From Gryganskiella cystojenkinii (Eukaryota; Mortierellomycota; Mortierellomycetes; Mortierellales; Mortierellaceae), in the NCBI GenBank assembly GCA_015852425.1, contig JAAAIG010000049.1, forward strand, positions 1-48,005: DNA of 48,005 bases, in the 5' to 3' direction. The first letter of the stretch is position 1. Every line of letters starts with the position of its first letter. Shown piece by piece: positions 1 through 11,578 of this stretch. A program made the position numbers and the translations under genes. Below the pieces are notes generated by a model that worked only from the letters and a program-made list of their open reading frames with translations, had not been told where the DNA came from and ran no database searches.

Positions 1-2038
1 CAGGGCTGTGGTATATTTAAATAAGGGAGAAGATGTGGGAATCGAAAAAAGAGAAGACCGAGGAAAAGAGAAAGGAAGAAGCGAGGGTGGGGTAGAAGGT
101 AAGAGAATACTGTACTGTACTCTTCGGCGTCGAAGTGGAATTGTCGAGCCGTTAAATAGTGCAATGGTCGACGTAGGTGACGAAGGAACAAACGAGGATT
201 CTTCTTGCTTTTTTTTTCTCTCAGAGCGACGGCGACGGCTCCGCGAGAGAAGGTGCCAGGGAAGATTGAATCATAACGAGGCGACAAAGAACAACTGCAA
301 AAAACTACCAAAAAAAACGGCAAGACTGAAACTAGCGGGAGAACTAACGTTGCCTGCATAAATCTACAGGGGCGCGACAACACCATCGAAAGGGATGAGG
401 ATTTCAAATATTCCACGCCACCCACAAAATCGTCGTCGGCCTCAGCCAAGAATAACTGGCCGCTGCAAGGACTAACGTCCAATGAAAACATTCCCAAAGA
501 GACGTGACTCCTAATGTCGCGTTTGTTTGTCGATGAATGGAGTCGAATCTAGATCCATGGTTTTGACATTCCCACCGAATCACAGTCGACGCAACGCGCA
601 ACTGACAGTTCTCTGACCCATCGATTTGCATATCCAACCTAAGAGAACAGCTTCATTCTTTTTCAACAACAAAAAACGTGTGTTCAAATATTTTTTTGAT
701 ATTTTTTTTAATTTTATTCTTTTTTTTTGCGATATATGTTCGATTGCAACAACGAAGAGGGGAAGGGAAAGTGCTCAGAATTAATAAAGTTATGCAGCAT
801 TACGAGGGAGAAGTTTGTTCCTCGTTAAGGGCTTGACTCTATGTTATTTCATCATAGCTGGGTAGGGGGGTACTGTGGACGAGAGGAAGACCTGCATTTC
901 ACGAAAACAACAATTCATCAACAGGAAGGGGGAAGGGGGGGATACTTTGTGATATATGTTTATTGTTATATTATACCGGGCACATATGGGACAATGGAAG
1001 GTGTGAGAAGAAAAAGACAAGAGAGGAGGTAGGAGGAGGCAGGAGGAAGGGTGGACGGGGATGAAGAGAAGAGGGAAGAAAAAAGAAAAAAAAATCAAAG
1101 CATGGATTTTATGCGGATAATCTAAGCCACATTTGTCAACAATCACACATCGACTATTTAAAAGACAGTCCTTGCGTTGCCACCAAATTTGACTATGGGA
1201 CAATGAAGGGGTCACCGGCTCCAGTCAGGCTACACACTCCCCTTCAGAAATGACCAGAATGAGACACGTTCTCAAAAAAAAAGTAAATCTGATTAGCAGT
1301 ACACGACGAAAAGGAAAAACGAGAAGGGAGAAATGGAGATAGGTAAATAAAAAGGCTTTGGGTGGCAACTTGGTCCCGTTATGATAGGTAGCCATGCTGG
1401 CTAGAGCAAATCAAGTAGGAAATTTTCAAGGAGACAGAGAGCACAAGGGAAGAGGATTATTGTTGGGAGCTCTGAATTGCGAGGAGAAGGAGGAAAGCAA
1501 AAGGGGGAGAGAGGGGGAGGGAACCAAAGAGGAGTAGGAATGGAACGTGGGTCTCCCAGGTTCCTTTCACCGAGGCAGATGATGTTCAATAAAGGATATA
1601 GAAAGGGTATACGGGTTGTTTTTTAATGTTGTTACAAGAGAAGGAGAGAGTTACTCGATAAGGAGGGGCTACAAATAACACAATCGTTGAGAGTCGTAAC
1701 TCTTACGCAGATATAATTTTCCTTGAGGACATTAATGACGACCACGACCGGGACCACGAATGATGGAGGAAAGGACCTCCTTGGCGACTGGCAGCCTTTG
1801 GAGAGGGGGACAAGGAGAGGAAGTCCAGCGGTAGTGTTTCCCGCCTATTTGGTTGTTCCACCGTTCCGTGTCTCCCAATCCGAGCTGTTCAAGAAGTTAC
1901 ACAAACAAGTGACGGAGAAGAAATGCCGTGTGAGCTGTTTACATTCCGTGGGAGAGTTTTGTATGATGTTGTCGTGTTGGTCGAGAGGGTCGATTTTTTT
2001 TAATCCGAAGAACAAACGCATGGGTCTGTTCGTTTGAT
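1..2038. other. intergenic, no supported gene
   Basis: I see no gene here. The stretch is purine-rich in places (G and A runs around 860-950 and 1000-1090) and T-rich around 690-730. Every open frame is short, compositionally biased and without recognisable protein features. It probably holds the promoter or leader of a gene to the left and the 3' flank of the minus-strand ORF that ends at 2039. An AATAAA on the plus strand near 1588 could be a poly(A) signal, but no upstream plus-strand gene supports that. Confidence 0.5.
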
Positions 2039-3052
2039 TCAGTGGGCAATCATTTGTCGTTGACCGCGGGCCTCTGTTGACTTGGCAATAATGACAAACT
2101 GACCGTTCTCCTCTTCGAAAAAGTTGTTGGACTGAGGCGAGAGGCACAGGTGGCCGGCGTGAACATGGTCCTTGCTGCCACTATTATTGTTATTATTGTT
2201 GCTGTCCTCCAAGAGGTCATCGAAGCTGGTCAAATGAACAGACTTTCTTGAACTCGAAGACGAAGAACGCTTTGTGTGGTTGTCAATGCTCTTGTAGTTG
2301 GGAGACCGATTCGTGGGTGTCAGCGGCTCCCGAACAGAGGACGAGGTCAGGGTCGACGAAGAAGTCGATATATCCGAGACCATGGAAGAGATCGAACTGG
2401 TCGAGGACCGGGACGCGGACAGAGTGTCCTGTGAGGTTTGCTTGCGGACTCTGTTGTTGTTGCTGTTGGATGAACCACTTCTCCGTGGCAAAGGTGCAGC
2501 ATAACAAGGATCTGCAAAGTACTCGAGACTGCTGGTCCGACCTAAATCGCCGAGCCCATCCAAGGATGGGTAAGTCGCAATGTAAGACGCATGATCGAGT
2601 GAGAGACGTTTTGGCCGAGGTGCTGTTGTCCCAGAACGACGTGCACTTCTTTGTTGTTGTTGAGGAGGGAAAGTGGCGCTGCGTCGGTTCAAGTTGGCAC
2701 TGAGGGGTGCTTGGTCCATGGCGCTGGTGTTGTTACAATGGTGGTTTTGGTCGCTGATGAAACTGTTGTTATCAAGAGGAGCTCGAGTTGTCCTGGAACC
2801 ATTGGCGATGCAACGGGGAAGACCTCCGTTGAGGGCGAAGGTTGAGCCTGTGCTGTGGTGGCGACGAGCTTTGGTAGTTTGGTGTTGTTGAGGCTGTTCG
2901 TGAGCAGGATAGCCTTCTTCAAAGGTACCGATTTCGACACTAACGCTGTGTCGATAGCCGAGTAAAGACTCCTGTGTCTGATCGCCGTTGTTCTTTGAAG
3001 AGTTGTAGCGGGGGAAGAGCATAGAGAAGAGGAGGGGGGTTAACGCCTGCAT
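2039..3052 (-). CDS. Ser/Asn/Gln-rich hypothetical protein
   Basis: This is a 337-residue single-exon ORF of unrecognised function. It starts at an ATG (3052) and ends in TGA at 2039. Residues about 30-50 and 140-180 look like ordinary sequence with aromatic residues. The remainder is low-complexity: a His/Gln stretch near residue 55, a Ser/Thr-rich block near 200-260, and an Asn run (near residue 290) encoded by AAT/AAC repeats. There is no signal peptide or clear membrane segment; the first 14 residues are mildly hydrophobic. The C-terminus is a non-repetitive tail after an acidic patch. The length without stops and the mixed composition support a real gene. Simple-sequence codons on the opposite strand give shadow frames that I discount. 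It stands alone between two gene-poor stretches, so the neighbourhood gives no clue to its role. A disordered regulatory protein is one possibility. Confidence 0.55.
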   Translation of the reverse strand: MQALTPLLFSMLFPRYNSSKNNGDQTQESLLGYRHSVSVEIGTFEEGYPAHEQPQQHQTTKARRHHSTGSTFALNGGLPRCIANGSRTTRAPLDNNSFISDQNHHCNNTSAMDQAPLSANLNRRSATFPPQQQQRSARRSGTTAPRPKRLSLDHASYIATYPSLDGLGDLGRTSSLEYFADPCYAAPLPRRSGSSNSNNNRVRKQTSQDTLSASRSSTSSISSMVSDISTSSSTLTSSSVREPLTPTNRSPNYKSIDNHTKRSSSSSSRKSVHLTSFDDLLEDSNNNNNNSGSKDHVHAGHLCLSPQSNNFFEEENGQFVIIAKSTEARGQRQMIAH

Positions 3053-5562
3053 GGTTTTTTATTTGCTGGTGGTGATGTGCTGTGTTGGAAGGTATTTTGG
3101 CGGTTTGTTGGTATAGGTAGCAATTTGAAGAGATGCTGGTACAGTTGTGTGGTGTTGATTATAGAAGGCCGAGAAGGTTAACAGCCGAAGAAAAGAACGA
3201 AAAGGAAAGTAGGAGACGACGATATTAAGAGAGGGAAGCGAGGACGAGAGAAAAGAGTCAATGAGAAGAAAAGAAGTAAAGAGTTGAGAAAAACGGGAAA
3301 CAGGAAAACACTCAAAACAGGATGCTCCTTTTTATTTGTGTTGACAAATCGGTCCTTTTTTTTGCACTGCTGCACAAAAAAAATCACTCAGAACTTTGTT
3401 TGCTGTTTTCTCCAAAGCTCCGTCGGGTGTCCGTATTCCCGGTGGTGCGTGGCTCCGCTCGTCGTTTCTGAGACCTGATCTGATCGCTCAGTCAGCGAAA
3501 AATGTAATGATCCCCATTTTTCAGGCACCGTTGGAAAGTAGCCCATTTTCTATAAAGCTGTTTGTCCCTGATCGTCAACTCAGTTATTTTCCGCTGACTT
3601 TTGTTATTGATTCAGACAAGCGAGAGGCAATCGAAACTCATACTTCGAGGTCAACCTCCAAACCGGGACGACCATATGGCTCCCGGTAGTCTTTTTTTGT
3701 CTAAACTACCACAGTAGCATAACTTTAAGCTGTGCAGAACAGCGTCATTTTGTTTCTCATTTACTGCCGCAGCGATTTTGCTACTTGATCGACCGCTCTG
3801 TCTACTACTCACCTCTGCCTTTTTTTTGCAGGATCAAACCATCGTAATCCACACCAAGACCGAGAATCCAAACCCTCCCTGTTCTGTTTTCTCGATGATC
3901 CCTTTGCTGCCATAGCTGTGTTACGACATCGACTCATTCCGATTTAAACTAATTAACAAACACTCCTCAGTATTACACAAAAACGGTTTGCATATGGCTG
4001 TCCTGCTAAATGTTCCAGGCTGTCTTTCCCAATGCTTGGCTCGAACCCTCACTTCAGATATTGATTTTTCACTGCGCATGAGAGCTCACAAAAAATCTGA
4101 CCAACTCTCTCTTCCCAAGTATGGCTTTTTCCTCTTTTTGCTCGCGAGGACAAAGATGGCTCAATTTTATTTCTGTTCATTTCATTTTTGTCTTTTGCTT
4201 GGCACCTGTTGAATAGAACTTGCATCCACTCTCTTCCCCTGGGCCATACCCTACTAGGCTTTTTATAGCCATTTAATCACCCGCCACCTCCATACTACCA
4301 TTCATCCATCCGGCTGGCTCTTGGAATAGTGAAGGATCGAGAGGAAAATTGAGGCGCGGGAGATCAGTGCTCAAATTGCCCACCCCCTGCCAACCCTCTC
4401 GGAGAGAAAGAGATATCCAGCGGGGGAAGAAAAACGCGGACAAACAAAATTTCAGCCGGGAAAAACATCTCCCCTTCACGCATTATTTGTTGTCTTGAAA
4501 AGCAGTCCCTATTACCAAGAACACTCACATGGCGCAACTCCACACGATCTTTTTTGCGAGATTACTCGGTAACCTTGAAAAAATAAGAGTGGGCTGAAGT
4601 GGTAACAGGAAGATCTGAGGATCCCTTCTTTTCTTGGCTGGAGAAAATGACTGTGTCTATACATGCACCTCATGGAAAGGACGATCCCATCTTGGCGCCA
4701 AGAAAATACCGTATTGCAGGAGCTTATTTTTTTTTCTAGCGCTATCTTCTCGGCGTTGTGAGCAGGGACATATTGCACAAATCCGACACGGCCTACAAAC
4801 AAGAGATGCGCCCTACCGTACTCCAGTTTTTCTTGGCAGAGCCTCATGGCTCTTCTGATATGTGTGTTGAGAAAAAGCCAGTAGTGCTGCGGTTACAGCG
4901 CGCCTGGTGCCAAGATAGACGAACCTAGAGAGTCATTAGCTATAGCGTTTCCTTGCCCCTGTTCGCTGGGCGAGCTGAGTACGGTTTTGTGGGATATTTT
5001 CTAGTCGTTAGGGCAGGGAGCAGAACTCGATAGCAATCTGCAAGAGGGAGACCTCTATATAATTGGAAGTGTGTTTTTGAGTCAGGCGTAGGATGTTAAG
5101 GCTCTGCGAACGGCTCTTCTTTTTGGCTCGAACCTCCTCCTCCTCCTCTGAGATCAAGGTGTTTTATATCGGTTCAGAGCGGGCTAATACCTATGGTGAA
5201 AGGGAAAGTTATCCGACAGTGAGCAAGCGACAACATAGCAAAGGAAATATTATGACAAACAACCCCTTCTCAAACTCGCGTTTCCCTCGGCACTTTATAA
5301 TTTATGGGTTATGGATTGGCTCAAGGCTCAAACCACTCAATCGAAAAGGTCGGCGACGATTGCTGCCAGTACTTTAGTAGATTAGACTACCCTCATTGTA
5401 AACACTGTAGGTAACTTCTAGCCGTAGGCGACCGCAGTGGAAGGCAATTGTGTGTTATAGAACTCACCTTAGAAAATGTGCTGCACATGAACTTGCACAC
5501 TCGCACCGCTTAGAAATCGCATTTTTCAGTTTGTCTCCCTCATCTTTAATAATTTTTCCTTC
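3053..5562. other. intergenic, no supported gene
   Basis: This stretch of about 2.5 kb has no gene I can support. The first few hundred bases should be the promoter and leader of the minus-strand ORF starting at 3052. The end abuts the 3' flank of the first OPT gene. Open frames here are short (at most about 111 codons), rich in Phe/Leu/Ser from T-runs, and lack familiar motifs. Confidence 0.5.
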
Positions 5563-5568
5563 TTTATT
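5563..5568 (-). terminator. poly(A) signal for OPT1
   Basis: This is AATAAA read on the minus strand, 45 nt past the stop codon of the first oligopeptide transporter gene. Position and match are right for a eukaryotic polyadenylation hexamer. Fungal poly(A) signals are loose, so this is suggestive only. Confidence 0.4.
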
Positions 5569-5613
5569 AATTGCATGGGGGTAAATCGCCTATTAGTATT
5601 TTTGGTTCATCTT

Positions 5614-8185
5614 TTAGAACTGCTCCCCATTAGAGTTGCTGTATCCATGGTAGCAATGATCTATGGCCCCCTTGTTAACGTCAGGATCATGGCTATCAGG
5701 ATTACCCCACCACGTTGGGAAAGCCCCTCCCCAGACTTGAACAGCGAAGAAAATGCAAAGACCACCGACCGCAACACCAGAGTCCAAAGCGGCCGAAGTC
5801 AAATAGTTGTAGCGAGACCACCAGTTGTAGCGGTATCTGCGCAACAGGAACGCAAAAATGAAACCGACGAACAGGCCGTTCGAGTACATATAAGGCAGGT
5901 ATGGGGGCATGTTCGAGGTGGCAGCCAACAACACGGGCCAGTGGACGAACTTCAACCAGGCAACATTGGGCCACTTGCGTGAAGCGAGCCAGGAGACTAG
6001 AGGGAGAAGGGCACCGACAAGGAATCCCCATTGAACAGCGCCGTACCTAAAGTATGCCAGGTACAAAAATACAAGAAAAAACTATAGTTGGTCATCACGG
6101 TTGATACAAGACGAGGATGATGATAAAAAAAATAAGATCAACAATACGAAATCAGTTCTTAGAACACGATTATTAACAACATACAAAGCATTATCCTTAT
6201 TGCCAAAGACACGAGCAGGTCCAATGGCACCCCAGATGACAGAGGCCGAGTAAAACGTGTTGGTGTTACGACAGGTGAAGGGGTAACCCTCTTTGTTACA
6301 GATATTTGGACGGGTATTGACCAACCAAATCGCCGTGCCCAAGTTGATGATGCAGGAGATGATAGCAGAGATCAGCTGAGCCATGAACATGGTTCTAGGA
6401 GGGATCTTCATGTAGTGCCCCAGCTTGAGATCTGAGACAAAATTCAAGGCCTGGAGGTTGACGATATAACCGTAGGTCTTAAAGGTCACGTTGGCGATGG
6501 GGTGTCCAGGAAGCATGTAACCGATCACGTACTCGGTAATAATGTTCAAACCTGGCTGTTGGTTCGTCACGGCCTGGACGATACCGACAGGCAAGACAAA
6601 AAAGATGGCAATTGCCATGGCTAAGATCAGGGCCCACCAGGGCATGTAGTCCCAGACACAGCAGGTTACCATCGAGAGCGTAAACGTGACGATAAGCAGG
6701 GTCAAGTACCACCAATCCGGTACCTCGGGGTAGACTCGCATCAGACGAGAGTGAATATCTTCATTCTCAGCACGCGCAGACTTCCAACGAGCGACAATCT
6801 CGGGACCATTGTGGAGGAGGACATGAACAAGGGTCGAGGTCAGACCAGCAAAGCCCACACCGTAGGTCAAAGCAAAGAAGGAGTCGAGACGAAGAGAACC
6901 ATAGTTCAGGTAAGCAGCCTCGTCCAAGATACCCTGGGCGTTGAGGACCTGGGACTTGTCATAAGCGGAGCCGTTCTTCATATAGAGCTCGGCAGTGAGG
7001 ATAGGATAGTTCTTGGAGTCCCAGAGATTGGTGTAATACGCCCAGGGAACCATGATGTAGGCGACAAGGACGAAACCGATCAAGATGTTGACCTGAGCGA
7101 ACCAAGGCGTGACCATGGGTCCGATCATGAGCGAGGCAGCACCCCAATCGAGAGAGATGACACCGACACCGAGACCGTTGGAACCGGTAATCTGAGCCAG
7201 AGGGATGTTGTTGGGAGAAATCCAACACATCCAAGCAATGTAACCGATGGTGGGGAAGATCAAGCCAGGCAACCAGTAGTAACAGAACATACCACCAGCG
7301 ACGATAGCAAAGTACTTCATACGGGACATGCGACCATGATCATCCTCACCGATCTGGGCATGGAGAGAACGGAAGAGAGAGGCGGTAACCAAGTTCTGGG
7401 GCCAGACCATATGCGCAGGGCGGACCAGGAAACGACGGATAGCGCCAGCAAGGGCAAAACCCGCAATTTGGGTGGTCAAGACCAAGAACATACCAGCGAT
7501 GAAGGGCTTTTCATCTGCGTACCACAGTTTTTGGAGAATTACAATATCGACGGCATAAGCAGTGTTGGTGTTGCAGGAAACCATTGTTCCGATCAAGACG
7601 TGCTCTTTGATCGAGAAGGGACCGGGGTTCAACGAGAATTGGTAACCAAAGAAGCTGAATTGACGGGTTGGCAGGACCCTGGCCAAGAACATACCCATGG
7701 GCAAGGACAGAAGAGCGGCGACGGCGTAACCAATGGTGATGTTGACTTGACGCAAGTAGAAGAACTGGTTGACGAAAGCGACGATACAGGTCCAGAGCAA
7801 TCCCAGGAACCACATACGGAAGGTGTTGTAGGGCATCTGAGGATCATCCAAGTCTAACATTGATTAATTTATTTTTTGTACATATTAGTCTTACATCGGA
7901 ATATTTGCAGCGGCTGGAAGGATCGCAGGCTGGAACACAATGCTGGAAGGATGTGGCGATGAAACAGGAGAGGCGCTTTGACGAGCAGATATTATTCGTT
8001 TGAAAGACGGGGAGTGATGGGAAAAGAAGGGTCGGCTGGGATCTGAGCGGATACTTACTGGAGACGGTGACACGAACCTCCTCAATGGGAGAGTCATCTT
8101 CTTCCTCCAAGTGTTCTGGGTGGGCTTCGACATCGACCTTCTCGTCGATGTACGCCTTTTCGGTGGCGATTTCCTCCTTTTCCAT
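5614..8185 (-). CDS. oligopeptide transporter, OPT family (copy 1)
   Basis: This is a proton-coupled oligopeptide transporter of the OPT family (ISP4/PTR2-like clade), predicted at the plasma membrane. There are three exons on the minus strand: 8185-8059, 7853-6185 and 6046-5614, giving 742 residues. The joins are GTAAGT/TTAG (intron of 205 bp) and GTATGT/TTTAG (138 bp), and both keep frame. The ATG at 8185 opens a 42-residue acidic cytosolic tail encoded by exon 1. The first splice builds the family's DDP-x-MP-x-NTFRMW start at about residue 45. Both OPT signatures are present: NPG at 118-120 and KIPPR at 525-529. The rest is a dozen or more hydrophobic segments. Length fits the family (about 700-900). 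A second copy lies 3.4 kb upstream in the same orientation. This copy has an intron in the Ala-Leu-Tyr region that copy 2 lacks. The peptide substrate cannot be read from sequence. Confidence 0.95.
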
Positions 8186-8297
8186 GTTGGAGTGGGGTTG
8201 GGGGAGAGGGGTTGGTGATGAGGAGGAGGTAGGGGTGTAAGGGTGGGAAAAGAAATTCACAACGGAAAAAAAGAGGGAAGCCGAGGATATGGGCGGG

Positions 8298-8304
8298 TAT
8301 TTAT
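8298..8304 (-). promoter_or_regulatory. TATA-like box, OPT1
   Basis: ATAAATA on the minus strand, 113-119 bp upstream of the OPT1 start codon. A CCAAT-type element and a GATAA core lie just beyond it (about 8320-8331). The call rests on motif and spacing only. Confidence 0.3.
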
Positions 8305-8694
8305 GGCAGAACAACGAAAACCAATGGATAAGACAACAGGACAAGCGAATGAAAGCTAATGGAGTGAGGGTTACAGTTGTTGTCTGTTGCTTTCGTGGAC
8401 ACGGATGAATAAGAAGTGAGCTTAACGGAAAATACACGACCCATGAGCTTTTTTGTTGATGTTCAAGAAAGCAGTGAGCAGGCAGTGTTGGATGTGATGG
8501 AGGAGGGGGCAGGTTTAGACAAGCGAAAGTGCCTTTCCTTTCTTCGATTCTGGACCGGACCCATTTTTCACGCCTCGCACAGGCGAACTTGGTCGGAGAC
8601 AAGAGAACCAGAAGGGTTCGAAACTACAGCAAAGAGCGTGTTGATGAACCTGTGAAAAAACAAGGATGAAGACCCCTTTCAGCGATCGAAAGCT

Positions 8695-8758
8695 TTTTTT
8701 ATTTGTTTGTTTGTTTATTTGTTTATGTTTATGTTCATTTTTTTTTTTTTTTTTTTTT
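8695..8758. repeat. TTTG/TTTA tetranucleotide run plus T21 tract
   Basis: A degenerate run of TTTG and TTTA units passes directly into 21 consecutive T residues (8738-8758). It lies about 0.5 kb upstream of the OPT1 start. It is a simple-sequence repeat that could be length-polymorphic, or a nucleosome-excluding poly(dA:dT) tract. Confidence 0.85.
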
Positions 8759-11493
8759 CGTTTATTGACTGACAACTCCGGAGAGATTGGTGGAAGTGAA
8801 GGGAAAATAAGAGGAGAACTTCTTTCTTCCCTCTACCTCTTTGAGTCCGGTGAGCAAGAGCAGGAACAAAAAACGGGCTTTCTCATCACGGACTCCACCT
8901 CTCGTCCTTGTCTTTGAATGGTAGTGATATCCAAGGCTTCAGGACCGAAACGAGGATGATATGCAAGGAATTGTCAGGGACAACAGTGAACTGGCGCAAC
9001 AATATTTTGTTTCAAGAAAGGCGAATGGTCACCTATGGTCTTGTCGTGTGCTTGCAACCTAGACCCACATCTTTTTTGGTCAAATCTGGTCCATTTGGAC
9101 TCGTTCCTGATAAGCGCTAAAGAGAACAAGTCCAAGCACGAAATTGAAGTGGCCCGGACCCTCCCTACAAAGCACTTGGACATGAAAGTTCCCTTCCCAA
9201 GTAATTTTGTGTTGTCACGCTTTTGTGTGACCGTGAGCAAGGAAAAAAAATTGTGTTTGTGTCCCTGAGAGAAGAAAAGCTATTGGTTGGTTGCAAAAAT
9301 GGGCACAAGGACTCAAATCCAAAGAGAGAAACGATTGGGTCTGGTGCGAAGATTGGACCTTTTTTTTTTTTTTTTGAGCAGCTAAAGCGTTCATTTTTCT
9401 CTTGTTTTTTTTGTTGCTTTGTGGGAAGACATGAGCGAATAGGAACCATTTCCATGGTCGTTGAAGCACCTTTGAGTGACCGCCGTGAAGAACAAAGGCG
9501 GCTTTCGTTTTCTGCCCGCGTGTTCAAACCAATTGATCCCTGTATTGTACATACATGCGTTGCTTTACTTTATTCAATAGGCACTCTAAAGGGAGCATTA
9601 AAGTTATTCCCCTTTCCTGCGCAGAAGATACTCTCTTTTTTATTGTCTTCGCCTTCTCATGGCAACCTTTGTGTATGTACTGTACAGTAGTAGAGAATAA
9701 AGGAGAGCTCATGTTTGTGCAATAGAGGCCGAAGAGACTGGCTGGGCACCAACCCTCCCAAGTTTGCCTTGTGTTTCTTTTCCTGTATTCTCTAACGCCG
9801 GCAAAATCTCCAATGTTCTTGGCGTAAAGCAAATACATGAACACAAAAGTTGTTCCTCCTGGGAAAGCTGAACAATTTGCCTGTAAAGGAAGTGTTAATC
9901 TTCCTTCGCCGAAGAAACAAAGACAGGTACTGTAAGAAAAAAACGTTGCTCTTGGCGTTTGTTCCCCCCCTCCCTCTCCCCCTTTTTTTGTTTCTGCGGG
10001 CGGGGGCGGAGGGGAACGATGATTCCTGACGTTCTCGTATCTCTGAGCATTCTTATGTTTTATAATGAATTGTGAACTACAGTAGACAGACCTATTATCT
10101 TTTTCGGACAATTTTTAAAGAGTTTGAATTCGGAAAATACTTCTAAGGTTTGTTTCTCCTAAAAGTCATTTGTTCTTTCTGCATTGCCATTTTTGATTGA
10201 ATGATGAATACTAAAAGAATGGATGCCAGGTAGGAGCGGACATGCAGGTCCTTCAACAGAAAATAATAAGACCAAAGGTGAGCGGCAGGAAACAACCGGG
10301 AGAGGACAGTCGTCCACTGATCACTCGGAGCTTCGAAACACCCGAGATTTGCTGCAGTCGATGCGTCGCCCAGACCCTCCGCACCCCTTTGCATATTTTT
10401 TCCGCTAATAATGTCATAAACAGGTGGCTACCAAAACAAGCTTAAGAAAAAAACCTTGTTTTCTTCGGCCCTTCTTGATTCGGGTTTTATCCGAGTCCTG
10501 TGCTTACGCTGAAGTCAGAAGGACTTCTCATTTTTCAAGGATGATTTTATTATAAACACAGTGACAAACATAACAGTTTTCAAAAAAAAATTGGAACGAT
10601 TTACAATTCCTTTATTTTCTCACGAACGTAAACTTGGGTAGCACTCTTAGCACCACCCAATTTCACAGAGAGTAGAGTAGAGAGGGGAGGAAAGTTCAAA
10701 GTGAAACTCTCTCTTACTTTTGCCAAACAGCACTCGGATATTCTTGACGTTTTGTGAGAAAACAGCCTAGCATATTGACAACAACGACACCTCTGATCAA
10801 AAGAAATCACATATCTACGCTCAAGGTAGCACATACACACGCACAGATAGTGAGACAGGAGAGGTAGGGATGGGAGAGTGGTCAACCCCTTCGGTAGTTT
10901 TCCTTGCTAGGAAGACAACAACATAAAGGTTCTCCGCAGATCACCACTGCTGAAAATATGCCTAGTGATGATTTTCTTTTAAGTCACGTCCTTTCATTCG
11001 CCACAAGATCTCGCATGGGACTTTGTGTCTTTCCTTCCTTGTTTCGTGCTCCTGTCGGATGTGTTGCCGGACTGATGGGGTTCGGACAGACTGTCCAAGC
11101 GTCGTGCTTGCGACATGCATGTCGATACAGACTAAGACCGTGCGGACCAAATTCTGTGAGGGCGAGCGATAAATATAAGGGTTTGCTCAGATGCGATCAA
11201 AGTCAGAAAAGTGGGACTATCGTCCATGCGTTTCATGCATGAGCCATCTTGGGGCAAGGGAATTCCTATTTTTGCGAGCCCTCTTCTTGCGGCTTGCAGG
11301 TATTCGCGTCCGAGGAATCGGCGATCAGAGGTTTCCTTTTGCCGCATAGGAAGGTAAGGGTGCGGTCTCACAGGAACGATAACATAGTTGGTTTAGTCAT
11401 CTACTCGCGTTCTTGACATTGGTAGTAAGCCCAGACCGCCCAATACTAAACCGCAAACGACCCTTTCTTCCGCAATTTTCTTCTTTTCCTTCT

Positions 11494-11499
11494 TTTATT
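11494..11499 (-). terminator. poly(A) signal for OPT2
   Basis: AATAAA on the minus strand, 79 nt past the stop codon of the spliced OPT2 model (11579). If the last intron were not used and the stop at 11705 ended the frame, the signal would be about 205 nt downstream. The closer spacing mildly favours the spliced model. Confidence 0.4.
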
Positions 11500-11578
11500 A
11501 TTATGCTTTATGGTGGTTTTTTACATGCAGTTCGTGAGGGATACGTGTTCAACGTTCAGAATTGACTCGATTACAGAT

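Larger units (their letters stand above)
8186..11493. other. intergenic between the two OPT genes
   Basis: About 3.3 kb holding the OPT1 promoter at its left end and the OPT2 3' flank at its right end. In between are T- and A-tracts (for example 9361-9375) and a G/C-richer block around 10960-11400. That block has open frames on both strands but no recognisable protein. I see no gene, tRNA or mobile-element signature. Confidence 0.5.

Noticed and set aside
6751..7857. 368-codon plus-strand open frame
   Set aside because: It lies opposite OPT1 exon 2. The encoded protein is Asp/Glu/Gly/Gln-rich with no family motifs, as expected from the complement of a membrane-protein gene with biased codons.
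8611..8625. GGTTCGAAAC as a tRNA T-arm
   Set aside because: The flanking bases do not form the 5-bp stem and no acceptor or anticodon arm is found around it.
9524..10111. 195-codon minus-strand open frame
   Set aside because: It has no recognisable domain. Long Pro/Gly and Thr/Lys runs come from simple sequence. It lies in a region without other gene signals, so I treat it as chance.
11111..11124. Perfect 14-bp palindrome centred on ATGCAT, with a partial copy near 16173
   Set aside because: Palindromes of this length occur by chance in 48 kb, and neither copy sits at a comparable distance from a gene start.
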